From assembly GCA_036897485.1 (NCBI GenBank), contig JAYMTF010000569.1:1-33497 (forward strand): DNA of 33,497 nt. The letters are read 5' to 3'. Of this stretch, positions 26,300 to 33,497 are shown piece after piece. The notes under the pieces were generated by a model that saw only the letters and a program-made list of their open reading frames with translations, searched no databases and was not told the origin of the DNA. A program made the translations under genes and the position numbers. Origin of the DNA: Pelargonium nanum. Lineage: Eukaryota; Streptophyta; Magnoliopsida; Geraniales; Geraniaceae. Every line of letters begins with the position of its first letter. Positions within the stretch are counted from its first letter, which is position 1.

Positions 26300-26775
26300 A
26301 GTTTAGCTTAATAAGTGAAAGACTCCGACTAATATTTTTTGTGATGACTAATTTAACATTATTTCGATGTGAGTTTTCTTAACTCTTAATTCTCTCACGT
26401 GCCGACCGAATTAGAGAAATAAACTTGAGTCTCACGTGAATGGTAGCTTTAAGTCAAAAGTATCACTTGTGCATGTCAGACAAAAAGGAACAAAACTCGA
26501 CTGTCATGTAGAAAGGTATTTAAGTCGGGAGACAAGGAAGACATGTCACAAGGCCCAAACAAAATCGGCTAATACAACGTCAAACTAGTCTCTAAGTAAA
26601 AAATTTAAACTAATATGTGAATGATTTAACTAGTATTTCAAATGTTAAGTGACTTCGTACTTTTTTGGCGTAAGATTATTCAACACTTCTCGTCACGTGT
26701 CAACTGGATGAGAGATGGGTGTAAACCTATGTCAATGGTGGACTTAGGTTGAGAGTATCGCTAAGTTAAGAGAAG
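26300..26775. repeat. diverged tandem duplication, ~296-bp period
   Basis: CTCACGTGCCGACCGAAT (near 26395), then GTGAATGGTAGCTTTAAGTC and AAAAGTATCACT, matches GTCACGTGTCAACTGGAT (near 26693), then GTCAATGGTGGACTTAGGTT and GAGAGTATCGCT. Upstream, GATGACTAATTTAACATTATTTCG matches, in blocks, GAATGATTTAACTAGTATTTCA. Order and spacing agree over about 170 bp. The element family is unknown. Confidence 0.65.
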
Positions 26776-28432
26776 AGAAAAAGAATATAGCGGAATTTAC
26801 TGATTAGATGTGGTCAAGGGTAGAGTAGTTAAGTGGGTCAAGGGTTATGATTGGTGCATTTCATTTCATGACAAAAACATATACACAGATAATAAAAGCT
26901 TTTAAATGGTGTCGTTTTGTTGGACAGAGTGAGCCAAATTGTTAATGCATTGGATTTGGATTGGGCTGAGCTGTGTGTTGGCACGCAAGGCCATGCAAAT
27001 GCATGCTTCTATAGTTCTATTCTCTTCTATTCTATATGCTCCATTGTCATATTTTATGTTTCTCATTTTCTTCAATATATAGTCATTTATTAGATCTACC
27101 AATACAGCACAATTTTTTATATTTATCTTTTTTGCATTTTACAGTTTTGGTGCAAAGAATGATATTTATATCTACATACTACATTTGAAAGATTATAAGG
27201 ATGACATTCAGAGTTACAAAGTTTGGAGTGTATAATGAAAATCTCAACTTTATAAGTAGTCTCATTGTCTCTCATGTTTGCTATTCTTAAATCTACGATG
27301 TTCTAAATCCTCTATCTCTCTATCTAAAGTTTATCATATGCGCACACATTGGAATATAATAAGAAACGACCCTTTTATAGCATAGGAAACAAAACTAAAG
27401 TTGATCAGCTTAAGCGCATGACCATGACTCTAGCTATGAGTGCAATATAAAAAGATCCAAACTGCCACACACTTGCTCGTTGTTTGTTGCTCCACTCTTT
27501 GTAGTACTGTACGATTGTTCGAATGTGACTACTTAAAAAGTCTCATGTTCGCCGAGTAGTCACGCGGCTTCTAAATATATACAGGTTAGACTCACACATG
27601 AATTTGGCTGCCAAATTACATAGCCATTTTTGTTGTGTTAGGGTTGAGGCCTTACAAAATATGGTAAGAACCATTTGTATTGTCGGCTATAACTATAACC
27701 ACAAAGCACATATTCATGACATATATACAGATACAGACTTATAGTACAACACAACATATGAACACACTACTGACTCCTACTGCAAGTTCTTAGTTCTCAC
27801 ACCTTGTATATATTCTCCTCGTGCTTACCACTCGACAGTGACGTCATAACTATCTCCTTCACCAATCCTGGCCGTTTGATTTCAATTATGATGTCGTTAT
27901 CAATGTCTCATGACGTCACTTTATTCAAACTCTAGATTTTGTGGTCTGATCAATTTGTGTGAGCCCCCACAAGTTATGTTGGCTTCTACATTTTTCACAA
28001 ATGCCAAATGTTTTGGACCATCACCTTATGTTTGTTGTTGCAACTTGCAAGGTTCTTCTTTGTCTAGATTCAGAACTTTCAAGCTATGAAAATTCTGAAC
28101 GTAAAGTTAAATTAAACCATTCTTGTAACATAAGTTAAATAAAGCAATGAATTTTTTTGGTTGTTTTACTTCAACTCATTGAAGGAAGACAAAAAAAAAA
28201 AAGAACTAAATGAACTAAAACAATATGTGGAATTTCGCCTAAATATGCACATGTATGCAGTTTAGGGTGAAAATATTCAGTTCCCGGCAAGTATTTGAAG
28301 TTTTCAATGAACGTAATTATGCAGTTTTCGATGAACATATACGTAGAGAAAAACTATTTATATCAACTTTAAAAGTACTTTAGACGGTCATTTAATTATA
28401 TATATACTCATCTGCAATATTTTCTATAATTT

Positions 28433-28460
28433 ATTGTCATAGTTAAAAAATTATGACAAT
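28433..28460. repeat. short inverted repeat (9-bp arms)
   Basis: ATTGTCATA (28433-28441) and TATGACAAT (28452-28460) with a 10-nt loop in AT-rich DNA. Too short to name. Confidence 0.5.
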
Positions 28461-30179
28461 AGTCATTATTATGGTAAGGTTATTCTTGTTTGATGGGGGC
28501 GTACCAACCAAATGTTTAAGGTAACAATATAGTTACTTATTGATTATGTTTTTATATGTTTTTCAAATGTAATTGTTATTCACCAACCTTGGCAAGGAAA
28601 AATGTTGGAAAGCATTCAGGAGTATTGGTGTATAACGAGTCACTCTCTCACCACTCATCAATGACCAATTGGTAGGTATACAATTAAGATATTTATTATT
28701 TTTTGTATCCGTTAAATTAACTTACCAAAATATTGATTGTAATGTCAAAAGAGTATATGATAATATGAAATTGTATCCTCGATCGTAAAGTTATAACTTG
28801 CGTACAACATACGAATTACAAAATTATTCATGGATGGAAGGGAGTAGTTCTCAAGCAATTCGTTTAAGTTCACCAAGAACAAAATATTTAAGTACTTTTA
28901 TAGTAAATAATATTTCATAACCACAAGATATTCAAAACGAGTCCACAATTAGCATGATATCTACACTTTTGAGTTATATCACACTTAGATAAATGATCAT
29001 TCGAACCGAAAATGATAAATTACAAATTTGAACGCTTGTATTCTTTGTGCCTCGCATTCGGTACCTCTCGTCTTAAGCTGGAACAAATATAATATTATAA
29101 TTTGTATTTTTTTTTCTTTTAAACTAATTTAGCTCTATTTTTTATAATTAGTTTTAAGATTTTGGTTAGTTGGGTGTAGCTAGCATGGCATGTACTATAG
29201 GCAGACAATGAGGTTGGTCTATTCATAAATTAAATTAGTTGAGCTATGAAGGGTCACTTTAAATATAGCATAAATAAATGGTAAGTTCACTAACCCATGC
29301 TTTGGGAGCATTATTGTGTGAAAAATTGTAATGTGTACCATAAATGCTAATATTTCTTGGATAGCTTGAAAGCTATGATTGTTGAAAGTCTGGTAAAGCA
29401 ATTGCTGCTTTATTAAAGGGGACAACTAGCTGCACATTCAAAAAATAAATAAAAGGTTGGGTTTATCATTATATGACCCCATTTTTATTACAAATTTTAT
29501 TTTATTTTATTTATCTAATTTAAAGAATAGAATTGTATTCATCAGATGAACAAATGATGTATATTCTTTCATGTGCTGTCAAATTCTTTTGAAGTACATA
29601 TTCAACTTCTACATATGTTATTAATTAATATTAGCATTATCTTATTTTATATGACTAGTTAATTGAGTACATTTGTATTAAATATTCACTACAATTACTT
29701 AGTTACAGCAGGATGGATTTTGAATGGTAAGTGGTAACGGTCCATATCTGAATAACAAAAAAAAATTATGCATGTAAAAATATTTAAAATATGGAAACGT
29801 AATTTTGAAATGACCGAGCTATGTAATTTTATAAAGCTTTCATGTAAGATTTCGTGTGCATGTCAATGCTCTAACTCCAATAGTTTTTTATTATTAACAA
29901 ATCAAATAATTAAATATAAATCACTAAACTACAATGTACAGTAATTAAAGTGGTTAATTAGCTCCTGGAGGCCATGTGACGGTTATCTTTGTAATCAATA
30001 CAATGTTTCTCTTTTCATTATCTTTAGTAAACGGAAAAGCTGAGCCACACAGCAAATGCCGGAAAAAAGATTATCATAATTAAACATAATAAAATGTTTA
30101 AACAAGATAACTATTATAGATTATACATATTTTGCATTTTGAAGTGTTTGTATGGGTGAACTTTAATAATTTTATTGTG

Positions 30180-30420
30180 TTTGTGTCGAGACATTAAAAT
30201 ATGCACACACGATTTATCAGACACGTTGTGAGTCTTGTGACATGCACAATACTTACAATTAAAGATGTAATGATAATTAATTCCAATACATGTTAGACGT
30301 GTTAGGTTGTATTTATATTGTGTCGTGATAATACAATATGTTTAGTAACCGCGTTAAACGTCGTATTTGTGTTTTGTATTCATAAACGGAATGTGTTTGT
30401 GTCGTGCATTATATACAGTC
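30180..30420. repeat. second decayed copy of the CGTGTC-type repeat
   Basis: GTTTGTGTCGAGACATTAAA, GACGTGTTAGGTTGTATTTA, ATTGTGTCGTGATAATAC, GCGTTAAACGTCGTATTTG and TGTTTGTGTCGTGCA follow the vocabulary of the element near 8250-8600 but in reverse sense. Borders are approximate. Confidence 0.5.
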
Positions 30421-30674
30421 AGCTTTCTTAATTTCTTACTACTATTATTATTACGGTTAATTAAATATAAACTAGTAGTATAATCATAGTGTCTCTCCAA
30501 ATTGAAGATGTGACATACATGGGCCTGAAGAGGCATTTTGGAAAAGGTGGAACATGTTGGTATGCACACACAGGCCCACAACAAGGTGTGTAAATAACCA
30601 AAAATAAAATTAAAAATTAAACTAAAAGTTAATAAATAAAATAATGGCACCTCAAACTCTTTTATGTTTATTTT

Positions 30675-30707
30675 TATAATAATAATATTTATTATTATTA
30701 TTATTAT
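30675..30707. repeat. (AAT/ATT)n microsatellite
   Basis: Three AAT units pass into about seven ATT units. Intergenic. Confidence 0.9.
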
Positions 30708-32344
30708 GAAAAATAGATAGTTGAGAATAGGAGCCAAAGTTGACTTTTATGACATCTCATGCATGTTGATTGTGTTTTGCATTGACTCTAGAAGAAGAGG
30801 TGAATCACATGTAATGTCATGTTAAAGTCTCTTAAAATGAAGTTTTTGATGATTTTGATTTTCCATTCCTCTTGAAAAGTCACTTCCAAATTGATTCTCC
30901 TCAACAGTGTGTTTACTATACACTCACAAACTATAGACATTTCATTTTAATTAAGGCTATATTCTTAATATTTTGGGTGCTTAGGTAGTAAAACTATTTA
31001 CAGATGATAAGAAGTTGTCACATTTTCACATCATCTTTTAGTCTATTTAAGAAAAAGAAAAAGCATATTGGATGAAAATGACAAAATTTAAGTTCTAAGT
31101 TTGAACTGTAACTTCTTTCAAACTGCTAAAAGTTGACATTTTCTGCAGGAGCAAGTACCCCTGTAATTTGAAAAGAGCAAGAGAGGGTGTTAGTGATTGT
31201 GGATTTCTCATATTGCTCCCATAAAGCATTAATATCTAGAGAAAACAATTGTAATGTCTTCAATTTTGTTATCAAACAAAATGTAAGAGAAACAAGATAC
31301 TATATATCATTCATGTGAACTGCACATTACAAAAAAATCAAATTCCACTCCATTGCAACAAGAGAAAATAGTGAATTGACCAAGACCCATTTCCTATGTT
31401 GGTCTAAAATCTAGTTGACTCTAAGTGAAGAGCATGACACAAAGACCCCCACCACAAGCAACCAAAGGTGAGCTTTTCAGGACACAATTCCTAGAAACAA
31501 TGGAATTTGGAATGTGAAAAAGAGAATATTAAGGTTCAATTCTTCAACTTAGTGGCTTATCTTCAAATGCATGAAGCAAATTGTAATGATAACATGGCTA
31601 CAATTCATTTGACAAACATAAGTGAGCCTCTTAGTTTTGTTGGTTTCAATATGCACTCACTACTCACTCACTCCTACTTCTACCATAATTATCAAATCCC
31701 ACTTACAAAAAAGATTTGTATATATATGAATTTTTAGAAGAGAATATATAATAGCTAGGCTTCTCCTATAAAGATTTTTCACATGATGCCTCTCCTACAT
31801 TACTTTTGTCTCTTTCACAACACATGTAAGGTAAAGAATAAAAACTTATATACAACTAATAGAAAGTTGCAATTTGGTAACACAATGTTAAAGGAACAAA
31901 GTCATCTCTATTGAATCAAAGATATATAGATGCATATAAATGTTGCATTGTTGTGAGGTATAGATGAAAGCATCTTTATTCTTTGGAACAGTAATTGAAA
32001 GGAAGTAAAGTGAGTTGGTTTCCACATGAAAAGAAGAGAATAGAATCATGAGAAGAATGGAAGTAGATTAGGGTTTAAATGATGAATCTTCAACCACATA
32101 ATATTAAGTAGTGTTGTATAGTGTATGGTCCATTTCTATTTGTTTCTCTACCTATATGTGATGTGCCCTTATTATTTAAAATGTCCCAAAAGCTCTTGGA
32201 AGGGCCCAAAAAGGGAGGATATCAGCATGGAAGGGTGGTCTTCAGCAATGATTTTGTCCAGATGGCTTGGCCACCTTTACCAGCTAAGCTAAAGGGTATG
32301 AATAGAAAAAATGTGTCACCTCTATCCGTTTAGTGAGCGATCTT

Positions 32345-32815
32345 CGGCATGTATTATATTTCTATACTTGATATTCAGAGGTTAACGAATGCTTATTTTC
32401 TTGATATAGATATACCCTCGTTGTCACAATATTTGTGTATATAGTTTTACGTCCATAGATATAATGTTGGCCCTCCCTCCGAACACGTGTTCTCTTGGTC
32501 TGTGAAATAAGCTTGATTGAGCTTTTTTGTCCATACGACTTGACATGTTTTCCGGCTAATAAACTAAATGTACGAATTGAAAGAATGTATTTTCTCTAAA
32601 CGTCATATGAGTGGTATTTGTCATGTGACATGCTCTTATACTTATTATTCAGATGTTGATAAGTGTTTATTTTCATGATATAATGTTGTTGTTCTAATAT
32701 GTGTTTATTGCATTTGACACTCATGAATAAGTCTGACCATTCCCTTCGTATGCGGGGGTTAGAGACGCTGCACGAGCCAATTCTCTCTATGACATAAAGT
32801 TGGATTGATTTATTA
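32345..32815. repeat. diverged tandem duplication, ~272-bp period
   Basis: Unit 1 (32345-32545) and unit 2 (about 32617-32815) share, in order, TATACTTGATATTCAGAGGT / TATACTTATTATTCAGATGT, GCTTATTTTCTTGATATA / GTTTATTTTCATGATATA, CCCTCCCTCCGAACACG / CATTCCCTTCGTATGCG and TTGATTGAGCTTTT / TTGGATTGATTTATT. No coding capacity or known family was seen. Confidence 0.65.
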
Positions 32816-33038
32816 CTTTGGTACAAAAAAATATGAGAAAATTTGAAAGGGTTGTTAGAAGAAGAAAACATATGGGCCTTTGAGGTGATTTATTTGGCTA
32901 AAACCATGATCTTGAAGAGTGTTATGAAATAATGTTTGTCGAGTGAGTGAAGCTTGGGATGGAGGGAGGGCATGCTTGTGGTATCATGCATATGTCACAC
33001 AAAATGGGACCATATTTTATAAATACATTACACAACAA

Positions 33039-33079
33039 CATCATCATCATCATGATCATCAACAATGATGATGATGATG
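33039..33079. repeat. hairpin microsatellite (CAT)5...(ATG)5
   Basis: CATCATCATCATCAT (33039-33053) pairs perfectly with ATGATGATGATGATG (33065-33079) across an 11-nt loop. This is an unusual inverted arrangement for a triplet repeat. Confidence 0.85.
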
Positions 33080-33318
33080 CTAGAATCAAGTACATTACTT
33101 TGTATTTTCAATGCTGAGTCCCATTAGATTGCTTGCTATGGGAGGACACATATATCATGATTAATCATATAAAATCCTCACCCATCTGCAATATCAACGT
33201 GGGCTAGTTTTCCACATTGGTTTTGAGCCCAGATTGATCCAACCCTTGGCCCATTAACGAGACACATACATTTATGAATAACGGGCCTTGTCTGATAGGC
33301 CCATGAGCGTTATCTGGT

Positions 33319-33497
33319 TTTTTTTTTGAAGGGGAATGCAAGTATTTCTCATTAAACCAAACTATGCCATAAAGGCTTACAAAATTGAAAGAGCGGGAAA
33401 GAAACCAAATAACTAAGTAGGAATAAAAACGAGCAACTAGAACAAACTAAGTAAAGCAAGAAATCTAAGATGGCGAACGCCATAGGAACCAGCTGTG
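33319..33497 (-). mobile_element. probable 3' end of a LINE, continuing beyond the window
   Basis: A T-run at about 33319-33328 followed by GAAGGGGAATGCAAGTATTT and a long low-T stretch reads, on the minus strand, as AAATACTTGCATTCCCCTTC ending in poly(A), the form of plant L1-type LINE 3' ends. No ORF is visible in the 180 bp available and the second target duplication would lie outside. Confidence 0.4.

Larger units (their letters stand above)
26180..33300. other. 7-kb gene-free stretch upstream of the neprosin gene
   Basis: AT-rich with only short, chance-like ORFs. Contents that can be supported are a diverged tandem duplication (about 26300-26775), a small hairpin (28433-28460), a decayed CGTGTC-type repeat (about 30180-30420), an (ATT)n tract (30675-30707), a second diverged tandem duplication (about 32345-32815) and a CAT/ATG hairpin microsatellite (33039-33079). 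Nothing else is recognisable. Confidence 0.65.

Noticed and set aside
31507..31737. 76-codon ORF starting MECEKENIKVQFFN
   Set aside because: Low-complexity chance ORF in AT-rich DNA without any recognisable domain.
32121..32333. 70-codon ORF MYGPFLFVSLPICDVPLLFK...
   Set aside because: No family resemblance, no plausible promoter or splice context, and base composition like its surroundings.

Overview
This is an AT-rich window of plant nuclear DNA, most likely from a eudicot. Its genes have many introns with GT-AG borders. The spaces between genes hold microsatellites and decayed LINE, SINE, LTR and foldback elements. All five genes belong to plant families. I cannot fix the species from the sequence alone.

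Layout: (1) 152-1831 (+) holds the last two coding exons of the AP-1 clathrin adaptor medium (mu) subunit; its final intron contains a LINE reverse-transcriptase fossil. (2) 2542-6009 (-) is a complete five-exon tryptophan aminotransferase of the TAA1/TAR1 type, the first enzyme of the indole-3-pyruvate auxin pathway. A small tRNA-derived SINE with near-perfect target-site duplications sits in its intron 1. (3) 10130-12724 (-) is a complete eight-exon membrane-anchored alpha/beta-hydrolase (lipase-like). (4) 17771-20483 (+) is a complete two-exon P-class PPR protein, the apparent ortholog of Arabidopsis At1g60770. (5) 22223-25282 (-) is a complete seven-exon secreted neprosin-domain (DUF239) protein. 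Every splice junction was checked for reading frame, and all four complete genes give uninterrupted proteins of 414, 461, 494 and 405 aa.

The remainder is non-coding: 6.1-10.1 kb (upstream of the aminotransferase), 12.9-17.5 kb (between the divergent lipase and PPR genes) and 26-33.5 kb (upstream of the neprosin gene). These stretches hold a MITE-like foldback, an orphan 150-bp LTR with its tRNA-iMet primer-binding site, two diverged tandem duplications, two decayed copies of a CGTGTC-type repeat, a probable LINE 3' end at the right edge, and several microsatellites.

The genes do not form a pathway. Their order matters because, as I recall the Arabidopsis map, homologs of these neighbours are scattered over several duplicated segments of chromosome 1, while here all five lie together. 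I found no wholly new system. The best leads are this gene block, the SINE beside a splice donor, and a palindrome shared by the TAA1 leader and a neprosin intron.
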